Shown here piece after piece: positions 23,555 through 32,849 of a DNA stretch of 64,000 nt. Position numbers and translations under genes: made by a program. Position 1 is the first letter of the stretch. Every line of letters starts with the position of its first letter. The DNA comes from Niastella vici (GTDB lineage: Bacteria; Bacteroidota; Bacteroidia; Chitinophagales; Chitinophagaceae): NCBI RefSeq assembly GCF_002077945.1, contig NZ_LVYD01000113.1, positions 186,001 through 250,000 on the forward strand, given 5' to 3'. The notes under the pieces were generated by a model that saw only the letters and a list, made by a program, of their open reading frames with translations, ran no database searches and was not told where the DNA came from.

Positions 23555-24325
23555 ATGATACACCCTTATACGCATATTAAAGACGGCGCTAAACTTGCCC
23601 AGAATGTAAAAGTAGATCCGTATACGACCATTTATGATAATGTGGAAATAGGTGGCGGAACATGGATAGGCAGTAACGTTACTATTATGCCCGGCGTCAG
23701 GATCGGCACCAACTGCCGCATTTTCCCCGGCGTGGTAATAGCTGCCTTAGAGGGTGAAGAGGAAGTGTATTCAGATAAAATTTGCGTGGAGATCGGTGAT
23801 AATACCATTATCAGGGAATACGTGACCATTGACCGCCCCCTGAAAGACCCCATTAAAACCACCATTGGTAAAAACTGTATGATCAACGCCTATAGTTGTG
23901 TAGGCAGCGGCAGTACCATCGGCAATAATTGTGTTATCATAAATTGTACACAGATCAAGGAATTTGCACGCATAGATGATTGGGGCTGGGTAGCCGGCAT
24001 GTGCTATGTAAATGAGGATGTGCATATAGGCAAACATGCATTTATTGCAGGCGGCAGCACGGTCGACAAAGATGTGCCGCCGTTTGTTAAAGCCGCCCAC
24101 ACCCCATTGGGCTATGCAGGCATAAACAGCACCGGTTTAAAACGCAGAGGATATGCGCTCACCTCAATCAATCATATTCTTGATATTTACCGAAGCATTT
24201 TTAATGCCGGACTCACCCTCGAAGAAGCGCTCTTAAAGATTGAAGAGGAATTAATGATGAGTGAAGAAAAAGACGAGATCCTGACCTTCATCCGCAGCAG
24301 CCGCAAAGGCATTATTACCAGGTAA
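23555..24325 (+). CDS. LpxA-like left-handed beta-helix acyltransferase homologue without catalytic His
   Basis: This 256-residue protein follows UDP-GlcNAc O-acyltransferase (LpxA) from end to end: hexapeptide repeats (residues 1-170), EIGDNTIIREYVTIDRP at 79-95, DVPPFVKA at 173-180, the GINSTGLKRRGY hinge at 189-200 and the C-terminal helices. LpxA starts lipid A synthesis. However, the INAHxAHD segment with catalytic His-125 of the E. coli enzyme is replaced by INAYSCVGSGST (110-121), and the second family His in GMTAVHQ is Asn (GMCYVNED). There is no His between residues 111 and 156. It may act on another substrate or have a non-enzymatic role. It appears to be monocistronic with its own promoter-like site. 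Confidence 0.75.
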   Translation: MIHPYTHIKDGAKLAQNVKVDPYTTIYDNVEIGGGTWIGSNVTIMPGVRIGTNCRIFPGVVIAALEGEEEVYSDKICVEIGDNTIIREYVTIDRPLKDPIKTTIGKNCMINAYSCVGSGSTIGNNCVIINCTQIKEFARIDDWGWVAGMCYVNEDVHIGKHAFIAGGSTVDKDVPPFVKAAHTPLGYAGINSTGLKRRGYALTSINHILDIYRSIFNAGLTLEEALLKIEEELMMSEEKDEILTFIRSSRKGIITR

Positions 24326-24626
24326 TATTGGGTGAACCACTTCAAGGCGCCAGTACTGAGGCACAGCTTCTGTGGTCATTAACACCAAAGGCATGATGGT
24401 AGCAGCCAAAACAATGGCGTTCTCCTGTATTGACCTGTTTACCCAACAGGCGCTGATCGCAAAGGCAACCGAAGAGTTCAACCAGGCCAAAGGCCCCGGC
24501 TTTAAATACCAATCTTTGATCGGCGACCGCAAACCGGCGCTGAATTACCGCGACCAGGGCCCTGAGCGCCCTGCCCGTAGTCGAAAGGTAGCACCCAAAA
24601 GCGTTGCGCGAAGTGGAAAAGCTTAA
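24326..24626 (+). pseudogene. Remnant copy of the M20 amidohydrolase C-terminus
   Basis: The frame from about 24372 reads GMMVAAKTMAFSCIDLFTQQ, ALIAKATEEFNQAKGPGFKY and GDRKPALNYRD. It matches the end of the intact gene just downstream (GMINAAKAIVLTGIDLFTQP, GDRKPALNYRD). About 15 earlier residues with a shifted frame may also match. The rest of the gene is missing. It is the tail of a former tandem paralogue. Past the stop-equivalent point the frame runs into a dispersed repeat (24560-24588). Confidence 0.75.
24560..24588. repeat. Short dispersed repeat, second copy
   Basis: CCTGAGCGCCCTGCCCGTAG followed by TCGAAAGG is, in reverse complement, related to the element at 932-979 (CTTCG..TACG..CGCTCAG). 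It sits directly after the amidohydrolase remnant. The match is partial, so the link between the two copies is suggestive only. Confidence 0.4.
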
Positions 24627-24669
24627 CTAAGCGACATTAAATTTATCTTTAGAGAACAACCAGCATAAT

Positions 24670-26151
24670 ATGAGAAAATTATTCCTGCTCAACCTGATCA
24701 TAACAGGGGTACTGGCTCTTCAAAGCGACTTTCTGTACGCACAAAAAAAAGCGACCGGCAATGCCGATGCGCTAAAAACAACCGCCCTCAACGATGTTCA
24801 ATCGCAGTACGATCTCTACAAAAAAACCGAGCAGCAGATCTGGAGCTATGCCGAAGTGGGTTATAAAGAATACAAAAGCTCCCATTTATTGCAACAGGTT
24901 TTGCGCGACAATGGATTTACCGTCGACAGCGGCGTAGCTGAAATGCCTACCGCCTTTGTAGCAACGTACGGTAGCGGAAAACCGGTGATCGGTATACTCG
25001 CAGAATTCGACGCCCTACCCGGCTTATCGCAGGACACCAGTCCTGAAAAGCATCCACGCCCCGACATGAAAGAAGTGAATGCCGGACATGGTTGCGGACA
25101 CCATTTGTTCGGAACGGCCTCTGTAGCTGCCGGGGTGGAATTGAAAAAACTGATCGAAACTGGCAAACTGAAAGGCACCATCAAAGTATATGGCTGCCCG
25201 GCGGAAGAAGGCGGTTCCGGAAAAGTTTACCTGGTGCGCGCAGGATTATTCAATGGCGTTGACGTAGTGATGCACTGGCACCCCGGCGACCGGAATGCAG
25301 TGAATGCAGGGCGAAGCATGGCCAATATCAGCGCCAAATTCCGTTTTCATGGCATTTCGGCCCATGCGGCCGCTTCACCCGAAAAAGGACGCTCGGCAGT
25401 AGACGCAGTAGAAGCCATGGACAATATGGTCAATATGATGCGCGAACATATTCCATCGAGTACCCGTATCCATTATATTATCACCAACGGCGGCAAAGCC
25501 CCCAATGTGGTGCCCGATTTCGGTGAAGTGTATTACTATGTACGCAACCAGGACCGTGAAATAGTGCGCAGCGTATTTGAAAGAGTGGTGAATGCCGCCA
25601 AAGGCGCCGCATTGGGAACCGGCACTACGATGGATTATGAAATTACCGGTGGCGTATACGATCTGTTACCCAATATGGTATTGAGCGAAGCCATGTACAA
25701 AAACCTGGTTAAAGTAGGGGGCGTAACCTATACGGCAGCAGAAGAAGCCTATGCAAAAAAAATACAAACAAGCTTCGATTTTAAAGCCCCTGATGTTGAG
25801 GCAGCCAGCAAAATAGACAGCCTGAAAGCCGATACAAGCGGTGAAGGGTTCGGTTCTACAGACGTAGCCGATGTAAGCTGGACGGTGCCTACCGTGGGTT
25901 TAAGCACCGCCACGTGGGTACCCGGCACACCGGCCCATAGCTGGCAGGCGGTAGCCGCAGGCGGTATGGAGATAGGCGCCAAAGGCATGATCAATGCCGC
26001 CAAAGCTATTGTACTTACCGGCATCGATCTGTTTACACAACCAGCGTTGATCGGGAAAGCTACGGCTGAATTTAACCGGGCAAAAGGCGCCGGTTTTCAA
26101 TACAGACCCATGCTGGGCGACCGTAAGCCCGCATTGAATTACCGGGATTGA
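24670..26151 (+). CDS. Secreted M20D-family amidohydrolase (AbgB-like)
   Basis: A 493-residue metallohydrolase with an N-terminal signal peptide (LFLLNLIITGVLALQSDFLY, cleaved near AQ). The peptidase M20 fold carries GILAEFDALPGLSQ at about 117-130, the metal site GHGCGHHLFG at about 139-148, PAEEGGSGK at about 177-185 and HWHPGD near 203. The order fits the aminobenzoyl-glutamate/aminoacylase subgroup (M20D), which hydrolyses N-acyl amino acids. The signal peptide places it in the periplasm. A weak -7-like TATCTTTA occurs at 24654-24661. A tail fragment of a second copy precedes it, and a terminator follows. Confidence 0.88.
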   Translation: MRKLFLLNLIITGVLALQSDFLYAQKKATGNADALKTTALNDVQSQYDLYKKTEQQIWSYAEVGYKEYKSSHLLQQVLRDNGFTVDSGVAEMPTAFVATYGSGKPVIGILAEFDALPGLSQDTSPEKHPRPDMKEVNAGHGCGHHLFGTASVAAGVELKKLIETGKLKGTIKVYGCPAEEGGSGKVYLVRAGLFNGVDVVMHWHPGDRNAVNAGRSMANISAKFRFHGISAHAAASPEKGRSAVDAVEAMDNMVNMMREHIPSSTRIHYIITNGGKAPNVVPDFGEVYYYVRNQDREIVRSVFERVVNAAKGAALGTGTTMDYEITGGVYDLLPNMVLSEAMYKNLVKVGGVTYTAAEEAYAKKIQTSFDFKAPDVEAASKIDSLKADTSGEGFGSTDVADVSWTVPTVGLSTATWVPGTPAHSWQAVAAGGMEIGAKGMINAAKAIVLTGIDLFTQPALIGKATAEFNRAKGAGFQYRPMLGDRKPALNYRD

Positions 26152-26191
26152 CCAACAGCAGTTTGTTCCATTCAAATATGGTGATCGTAAA

Positions 26192-26217
26192 ATGGCCCCG
26201 AACAGGGTCATTTTTTT
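26192..26217 (+). terminator. Intrinsic terminator of the amidohydrolase gene
   Basis: ATGGCCC pairs with GGGTCAT (one G-T pair), with flanking AAA/TTT, followed by seven Ts at 26211-26217. It lies 41 bases after the stop. Confidence 0.7.
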
Positions 26218-26336
26218 GGCGGGAAAGATGCGCCAACAACGATTATTTTATTAACAGATTGTTATTGACAACGGTTCCCGCCCGTTAAATTACCAGGGCG
26301 TAGCCGGGGTTTTGATTTTTTTTATAATTTTACCGC

Positions 26337-26714
26337 ATGCAGCGTGTAAAGCTCAGGTCTGTATTAGGAAAATCCGGCATATTGGGGGTGTATCTACTTT
26401 TCTTACTGGTTCAATTAAACCTGAAGTATACCCTTCCCAATGCAAGCGACATAAACATAGTTGCGGCTGCCGGCAATGACCTCAACAGTGCAAAAAGCTG
26501 CAAGTACATTTCTCCCTCAGATAAAAAGTTGTCGGTTTTACAGCCCCAGCTTAACAAGCGTTACTTTCATCAGCAGGTTTATCAGCTTAATCATTTACCC
26601 AAACACATCGCTGTTGCTTTTGCTGTAGAACGCAAACAATTCATTCACCCCGTTCCCACCTTACAAAGCTTTAAACAGCTACACTCCCCTTTTCGAGGGC
26701 CACCTGTTGCCTGA
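26337..26714 (+). CDS. Hypothetical membrane-anchored protein upstream of an efflux operon
   Basis: A 125-residue protein of unknown function. It has one N-terminal membrane segment (SGILGVYLLFLLVQLNLKY, about residues 13-31), then a polar domain with KSCKYISPSDKKLSVLQPQL and NKRYFHQQVYQL. The length, the clean signal-anchor and a separate 129-base gap before the TolC-type gene suggest a real gene, perhaps periplasmic and co-regulated with the efflux genes. No catalytic motif is seen. One cysteine (Cys-59) and several histidines could bind metal, but this is speculative. Confidence 0.6.
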   Translation: MQRVKLRSVLGKSGILGVYLLFLLVQLNLKYTLPNASDINIVAAAGNDLNSAKSCKYISPSDKKLSVLQPQLNKRYFHQQVYQLNHLPKHIAVAFAVERKQFIHPVPTLQSFKQLHSPFRGPPVA

Positions 26715-26843
26715 TCTCTTACTGATTATCTTACTATTAATTCCTGTTATTAAAGACTGGCATGCGCGCCCCTTTATGCAGTAAAATACTGCCTAAGCGG
26801 CCAATTCATTCCCATCAGGCATGTGGCATAAACTTTCATCAGC

Positions 26844-28244
26844 ATGGTACTATTAAAAAAAGCGCATCTCATTTGCGCTTATTGCTCGTTATCGTTTATT
26901 TATAGTTCGGTACAGGCCCAAACGTCAGCTGCTGTGCCCGCATTAAAACTATTACTCGACCAGGCCAATGAGCGGTCGCCTTTTCTGCGTGCCGATTCAA
27001 TGGCTATTTTAATACGGCAGGCACAGCAACATGCAATAACCTATAATTGGTTGCCCGATCTCAATGTTGGTATGCAGGCCGATATAGGTACCAATAATAA
27101 TATGCCCGGCGGCTATTTTTCTTATGGCATGGTACCCGGTAATTCAAAGGTACGCGCCATCGGCAACTCTTCTTCTATACTCACCGACCTGGCTATTGCC
27201 GCTGTTGATTTCACGATCTATGATTTTGGCGGACGCAAAGCGCAACAGCAGCTGGCTGCGTCTGATGTGCAGGTGGAATTATCAAAATTCAATCAACGGA
27301 AATATCAATTGCAGGCCCTGGTGATCGACAACTACCTGCAATGGCTTCGCATTGAAGACCTGTTGGCTATTCAACAATTAAATATTCAACGGAATATAGA
27401 AATACGGCAATCGGTGATGGCCCTTGCCCGCAGCGGCGTTAAAGCCGGTGTTGATACCAGCATTGCAGAAGCGGAGATCTCGAAATCACGGTTGAATTAT
27501 GTTGAGCTCAAAGGCCAGCGGCAACAATACAAGCTGATGCTTTCGGCCATTACGAGTATACCCACTGAACAATTACAACCCGATACCGGGTATGTAAACA
27601 AACTGGTTGAACACAACCAGGCGCCGCCATCCATTGATACTGCCCTGGCGACCCATCCGCTGATCACTTATTATAAATCGCTTTACCGCAACAGCCTTGA
27701 AAAGGAATCACTGGTAAAGAAGAGCTACTACCCCAGCGTTTCCTTACAGGGCGCGGTATGGGGGCGTGGCAGCAGCATCAACCCCACCACCGATGAGTTC
27801 CGCAAGCTGTCGACCGGTATTGGGTTGGAACGCGGCAATTACCTCGTTGGCGTTGGCATTAAATACGACCTGTTCGATCTGAAACGGAAACAATTACAAT
27901 TAAAGACGCAGCAGGCCTATACCAATTATGCCGAAAAGCAATTGCAGGAACAGGAGATGCTGTTATCGCTTAGTGAGAACAGGCTCGATGCCCAACTGGT
28001 GACCGCCGGCGAACGATTGCAGGAAATTCCGCACCAGCTGGCAGCAGCGCAGGCCGCTTACCGGCAAAAACTTTCTTTATACAAGAATGGCCTTACCGAC
28101 ATTTTAGAACTCAATTCAGCCCTTAACGTGCTATACCGCGCCGAAACCGACCTTATCATGGCGAAATACCTGTATTGCAAAACACTGTTTGAAAAAGCCA
28201 TTGCAGCGAACCAGGTACAATCACTTTTACGCATCACCAATTAA
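26844..28244 (+). CDS. TolC-family outer-membrane channel of an RND efflux system
   Basis: A 466-residue protein with signal peptide (MVLLKKAHLICAYCSLSFIY, cleaved near VQAQ). It has the tandem long-helix TolC architecture with repeated segments (about 35-250 and 255-460), rich in Gln and Ala in the tunnel helices. The channel passes substrates across the outer membrane for RND pumps. It precedes the RND pump gene by 9 bases and should be cotranscribed with it. The order TolC, pump, adaptor is typical of Bacteroidota heavy-metal or multidrug clusters. Confidence 0.88.
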   Translation: MVLLKKAHLICAYCSLSFIYSSVQAQTSAAVPALKLLLDQANERSPFLRADSMAILIRQAQQHAITYNWLPDLNVGMQADIGTNNNMPGGYFSYGMVPGNSKVRAIGNSSSILTDLAIAAVDFTIYDFGGRKAQQQLAASDVQVELSKFNQRKYQLQALVIDNYLQWLRIEDLLAIQQLNIQRNIEIRQSVMALARSGVKAGVDTSIAEAEISKSRLNYVELKGQRQQYKLMLSAITSIPTEQLQPDTGYVNKLVEHNQAPPSIDTALATHPLITYYKSLYRNSLEKESLVKKSYYPSVSLQGAVWGRGSSINPTTDEFRKLSTGIGLERGNYLVGVGIKYDLFDLKRKQLQLKTQQAYTNYAEKQLQEQEMLLSLSENRLDAQLVTAGERLQEIPHQLAAAQAAYRQKLSLYKNGLTDILELNSALNVLYRAETDLIMAKYLYCKTLFEKAIAANQVQSLLRITN

Positions 28245-28253
28245 CCCGGTATT

Positions 28254-31200
28254 ATGTCATTAGTTTCATCGGCGCTTAAAAAGCCCATTTCAAATATAGT
28301 CATCGCAATCAGCCTGTTGTTCTTTGCGGTACTGGCAACATTGAAAATGCCCGTTGATATATTCCCGCAATTGAACCTGCCAACGATCTATGTGATCGAA
28401 AGCTACGGCGGCATGAGTGCCCAGCAAATGGAAGGCTTTTTCAGTACCCGCCTGCAGGACCAGTTCCTGTATGTGAACGGCGTGAAAAGCATTTCCACCA
28501 AAAACATCCAGGGGCTCACCATGCTCAAACTGAGTTTTTATGAAAAAACCGATATGGCCGAAGCAAGCGCCCAGGTAGCGCTGCAGGTGAACCGGGCCAT
28601 GAAGTTCTTTCCGCCCGGCGCACTGCCCCCGCAGGTTATTCGTTTTGATGCATCGTCCCTGCCGGTTGGGCAGTTGGTTATTTCGAGCAAAACCCGCAGC
28701 CTGAAAGAGATCTACGATCTGGCCGCCACCCGTATACGCCCTTCATTTGCCAACGTTTCCGGTTTAACGGCTCCCCCGCCCTTTGGCGCCAACTCAAGGT
28801 CAATTACCGTAAATGTTGACCCCGATAAATTGCGCAGCTACAACCTTACGCCTGATGAAGTGGTGAGCGCCCTCGCCAAATTCAATGTAATGTCGCCTTC
28901 GGGCAACCTGCGGCTCAACAATACCATGTATGTAACCACCATCAACACCCTCATAAAGGATGTGACCGAATTCGGCGATATACCCATTACTACCAAAAAC
29001 GGCGTGCCTGTTTTAATAAAAGATGTGGCGCGCGTAGCCGATGCAGCCGATATTACGGTCGATTATGCATTGATCAATGGTAAACGGTCAGTTTACATAC
29101 CGGTGGTAAAAACTGCCGATGCCAGTACCTGGCAGGTGGTAAAAGACCTGAAGGCAAAACTGCCCGATATCCAAAGCCTGTTACCCGATGATGTAAAGAT
29201 CTCGTATGAATTCGACCAATCGGTGTTTGTGGTGAATGCGGTGAAAAGCCTCGCCACCGAAGGAGCGCTCGGCGCCCTGCTTACGGGGCTTATGGTGCTG
29301 CTGTTCCTGCGCGATTGGCGCAGCAGCCTCATCGTTATTATTACCATCCCGGTTTCCATCTTTATTGGACTGCTGCTATTAAGCCTGTTTGGACAAACCA
29401 TAAATATTATGACGCTGAGCGGACTGGCGCTGGCGATCGGTATCCTGGTTGACCAGGCAACAGTTACCATTGAAAATATTCACCAGCACCTGGAGATGGG
29501 AAAGAACAAAAAACAGGCGATCTACGATGCCTGCGAGGAAATTGCCTTTCCCCTGCTATTGATCCTGCTGTGTATACTGGCGGTTTTTGCGCCTTCGTTT
29601 TTAATGACCGGTGTGCCCAAAGCCATGTTCCTGCCCTTATCACTTTCCATTGGGTTCACCATGATCGTTTCATACATCGCAGCGCAAACACTGGTACCCA
29701 TTTTTTCAAACTGGCTAATTAAAGCAGAGCGGTACCAGCATTACCATCATGGCCACATACACGCCCATGCCGCCCAGGCGCTCAATGACCAGGAGATAAA
29801 CCAGGTGAACAATCACCTGGAAAATGAAAAAAAGGAACCGGAAAAGAACGATTTGTTCGAACGGGTCAAGCTCCGCTACATGCATTTTTTACAACGCGGC
29901 ATGAAACGCCGGAAAGCAACAGTCATTGTTTACCTGGCCTCCGTACTGGCATTGGCAGCATTGGGTTTTGTTATCATAGGCAAAGACATGATGCCCAAAC
30001 TGAACAATGGCCAGTTTCAGGTACGCATTAAAATGCCCGATGGTACGCGGCTCGAGCGCACAGAGGAAAAATTACGGCAGGTGCTTACGGTGATCGATAA
30101 AACAGTGAACCACCAGGTGAGCATCAGCTCGGCTTATATTGGGTTAATTCCCAGTAGTTATGGCACCAGCAACCTGTACATTTTTAATACGGGTACGCAC
30201 GAAGCCGTTTTACAGGTGAACCTGAACGAACATTACAAAGTGAATATGGATGAACTGAAAGACGCCTTACGCAAAAACATTCGCCATGAAGTACCGGAAG
30301 TACGTGTATTGTTTGAACCGATCGATATGACGGAAAAGATCATGAGCCAGGGCGCCGCCACGCCAATTGAGATCAGGGTAGCAGGAAAAGATATGAATGA
30401 AATTGAAGGTTATGCCAACAAGATCGTTGACAGCCTCAAAAAGATCCCCTACCTGCGCGATGTACAAATAGCCCAGCCGCTGAAATTTCCTGTTGTCTCT
30501 ATTTCAATTGACAGGTTAAAGGCGGCTCAAATGGGATTGAATGTGCAGGATATTGCCCGGTCAGTAACAGCCAGTACCTCCTCGAGCCGGTTCAGCGAAA
30601 AGAACCAATGGCTCGATGAAGCCAAGGCCTATACCTACCAGGTGCAGGTGCAAATACCCGAATACGTTATGAATACCATGGATGAGCTGCGCGAGATCCC
30701 GCTCGTTAAAGGGCAAAGCAGCCCCGTATTGGGTGATATAGCCACATTTAAAACCACCTACGTACCCGGAGAATATGACCGCAGCGGCCCCAGGCGCTTT
30801 GTTACCGTAAATGCCAACATCTTTAAAAAAGACCTTGGCACTGCCACTACCGATGTACAACACGCATTACGTTCTATAGGTGCGCCACCCAAAGGATTGG
30901 TCGCGGAGGTAAGAGGGATGTCGAGCCTGCTTACAGAAACCCTGTCGAGCCTGCAAAGCGGATTATTGTTTGCCGTGCTGGTGATGTTCCTGTTGCTGGC
31001 GGCGAATTACCAGTCATTCAAATTATCGCTTACTGTATTATCAACCGTTCCGGCGGTGATCACCGGGTCGCTGGCCGCCCTGCTGCTGACCGGTTCTACC
31101 CTGAACCTGCAATCGTATATGGGCATGATCATGAGTACCGGCGTATCGGTAGCCAATGCCATCCTCATTGTTACGAATGCCGAGAAATTACGGCTGGAAT

Positions 31201-31535
31201 ACCGCGACGCCACCAGGGCCGCCGTCATGAGCGCCTCCATCAGGTTGCGGCCTATTTTAATGACCAGCTTCGCTATGATAGCAGGCATGGTACCCATGGC
31301 CTCGGGCATGGGAGAAGCCGGTGAACAATCGGCCCCGCTGGGCCGGGCCGTAATTGGCGGTTTAGCCGCTTCTACCCTGGCCGCTCTACTGATATTACCA
31401 CAGGTTTTTGCCTGGGTACAGAAAAAATCGAGCTACCAATCGCCTTCCCTGATGCCGGAGCCTGAGGACAGGGAGCATTCCATGAATGGCAAAACGAATA
31501 CACACATCCACTCAACCGTAAATATAAACGCATGA
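28254..31535 (+). CDS. RND efflux pump (AcrB/CusA superfamily)
   Basis: This 1093-residue inner-membrane transporter has the usual two-fold architecture. TM1 is near residues 10-28 and is followed by MPVDIFPQLNLPTIYVIESY. TM2-TM6 lie at about 335-490, with GLALAIGILVDQATVTIENI carrying the conserved acidic residues of the proton relay. The second half repeats this (TM7 near 555, final TMs from about 900 on). A His-rich cytoplasmic insertion (QHYHHGHIHAHAAQ, near residues 495-510) precedes TM7 and could bind metal ions. The sequence falls in the broad multidrug/heavy-metal class; the substrate is uncertain. Its stop overlaps the adaptor start as ATGA. Confidence 0.9.
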   Translation: MSLVSSALKKPISNIVIAISLLFFAVLATLKMPVDIFPQLNLPTIYVIESYGGMSAQQMEGFFSTRLQDQFLYVNGVKSISTKNIQGLTMLKLSFYEKTDMAEASAQVALQVNRAMKFFPPGALPPQVIRFDASSLPVGQLVISSKTRSLKEIYDLAATRIRPSFANVSGLTAPPPFGANSRSITVNVDPDKLRSYNLTPDEVVSALAKFNVMSPSGNLRLNNTMYVTTINTLIKDVTEFGDIPITTKNGVPVLIKDVARVADAADITVDYALINGKRSVYIPVVKTADASTWQVVKDLKAKLPDIQSLLPDDVKISYEFDQSVFVVNAVKSLATEGALGALLTGLMVLLFLRDWRSSLIVIITIPVSIFIGLLLLSLFGQTINIMTLSGLALAIGILVDQATVTIENIHQHLEMGKNKKQAIYDACEEIAFPLLLILLCILAVFAPSFLMTGVPKAMFLPLSLSIGFTMIVSYIAAQTLVPIFSNWLIKAERYQHYHHGHIHAHAAQALNDQEINQVNNHLENEKKEPEKNDLFERVKLRYMHFLQRGMKRRKATVIVYLASVLALAALGFVIIGKDMMPKLNNGQFQVRIKMPDGTRLERTEEKLRQVLTVIDKTVNHQVSISSAYIGLIPSSYGTSNLYIFNTGTHEAVLQVNLNEHYKVNMDELKDALRKNIRHEVPEVRVLFEPIDMTEKIMSQGAATPIEIRVAGKDMNEIEGYANKIVDSLKKIPYLRDVQIAQPLKFPVVSISIDRLKAAQMGLNVQDIARSVTASTSSSRFSEKNQWLDEAKAYTYQVQVQIPEYVMNTMDELREIPLVKGQSSPVLGDIATFKTTYVPGEYDRSGPRRFVTVNANIFKKDLGTATTDVQHALRSIGAPPKGLVAEVRGMSSLLTETLSSLQSGLLFAVLVMFLLLAANYQSFKLSLTVLSTVPAVITGSLAALLLTGSTLNLQSYMGMIMSTGVSVANAILIVTNAEKLRLEYRDATRAAVMSASIRLRPILMTSFAMIAGMVPMASGMGEAGEQSAPLGRAVIGGLAASTLAALLILPQVFAWVQKKSSYQSPSLMPEPEDREHSMNGKTNTHIHSTVNINA

Positions 31536-32614
31536 AAAAAAGCTGTTCCGCATTCCTGATCAGCCTGCTGCTTTTCGGCTGTTCGCAAATTGAAAAACCC
31601 ATTGACCTCACGGCAAAAGCAGTAAACGAGAGCAGCAGGTACGAAACCGGCCATGTAACTGAAAACCCTTTATCGAGCTATGTAAAGCTGCCCGGCCAGT
31701 TAAAACCTTTTGAAGAAGTGAACATTTATGCCCGGGTAAACGGGTTTGTGGAGGAAGTGTTCGCCGATCGCGGTACCGTGGTAAAAAAGGGACAACTATT
31801 GGTGCGCCTGGTGGCGCCTGAAATGGAATCGCAGGTGCAACAGGCCGCTTCAAAGTATGTGCAGGCACAGGAAAATGCCATTGCCAGCAAGGAGAAATAC
31901 CGGCGGCTAAAAGAAGCCGCAAAGGAAGAAGGAGCTGTAGCGCCATTAGACCTCGACAATGCCATGGCCCGCATGAAAGCCGATGATGCTATTGTGATGG
32001 CTGAAAAATCGAATGTAGATATGATGAAGAACGTTAACAGCTATCTTATCATCAGAGCGCCTTTTGATGGGGTTATTACCCAACGCAATATTTCAGCAGG
32101 CGCCCTGGTGGGGCCCGGCAGCAAATCGAACGACCAGCCCATGCTGGTATTGCAGCATTTGCAAAAGCTGCGGCTCGAAGTGTTTATCCCCGAAGCATAT
32201 GTTGACCAGGTTGATGTGAAAAGACCCGTCAATTTTGTTTTTAACTCAATGCCCGGGAAAACGCAGGAAGCCAAAATAAGCCGTTCGGCCAATGCGCTTA
32301 CAAATATGCGTTCAGAGGCCATTGAAATAGATGTGCAGAATAAAAGCCAGGAACTGAAACCAGGCATGTATGCCGAAGTAAAGATCCCCCTGCTGTCTGC
32401 GGCCAAATCTTTACTGGTGCCCAATAATGCCATTGTACGGTCGACAGAACGCCAATACGTAATTACCGTTAAAGCCGGGAAAGCCAGCTATATAGATATC
32501 AGGGAAGGACTTAAAACAAAAGATTCGACCGAAGTATTTGGCGAGCTGGCCGGCGGCGATGAGGTATTGCTACATGCAACGGATGAAATAAAAGAAGGAA
32601 CGGTCATTAAATAA
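31532..32614 (+). CDS. RND periplasmic adaptor lipoprotein
   Basis: A 360-residue membrane-fusion protein with a lipoprotein signal (LISLLLFGCSQ, lipid on Cys-17). The half-lipoyl motif INIYARVNGFVEEVFADRGT-like (starting EVNIYARVNGFV near residue 63) and the return motif YLIIRAPFDGVITQRNISAG near 170 surround a hairpin helix. A barrel and a membrane-proximal domain follow. It bridges the RND pump and the TolC channel. The start overlaps the pump stop by 4 bases, so translation is coupled. It ends the operon before the terminator at 32747-32783. Confidence 0.9.
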   Translation: MKKSCSAFLISLLLFGCSQIEKPIDLTAKAVNESSRYETGHVTENPLSSYVKLPGQLKPFEEVNIYARVNGFVEEVFADRGTVVKKGQLLVRLVAPEMESQVQQAASKYVQAQENAIASKEKYRRLKEAAKEEGAVAPLDLDNAMARMKADDAIVMAEKSNVDMMKNVNSYLIIRAPFDGVITQRNISAGALVGPGSKSNDQPMLVLQHLQKLRLEVFIPEAYVDQVDVKRPVNFVFNSMPGKTQEAKISRSANALTNMRSEAIEIDVQNKSQELKPGMYAEVKIPLLSAAKSLLVPNNAIVRSTERQYVITVKAGKASYIDIREGLKTKDSTEVFGELAGGDEVLLHATDEIKEGTVIK

Positions 32615-32746
32615 TTGTTACGCCTACAATTCCATTATGACCACCGTTCAACGACAATCATAAGTGCGGGTGACAAGCATCAACTGCTGCAAAACCCCAA
32701 TACGATATTTTTACATCGGTTTTTCATAGGATATTGGATTAATACC

Positions 32747-32783
32747 GAAGCCTCCCGATTCATCGGGAGGCTTCCTCATTTTT
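32747..32783 (+). terminator. Terminator of the RND operon
   Basis: A perfect 13-base stem (GAAGCCTCCCGAT / ATCGGGAGGCTTC at 32747-32759 and 32762-32774) is followed by CTCATTTTT. Confidence 0.9.
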
Positions 32784-32849
32784 GAACATCGATGGTGGTA
32801 CCTGTCATTTATTACGTATCTACAGTATACACCAAAGATACCAGCCATA

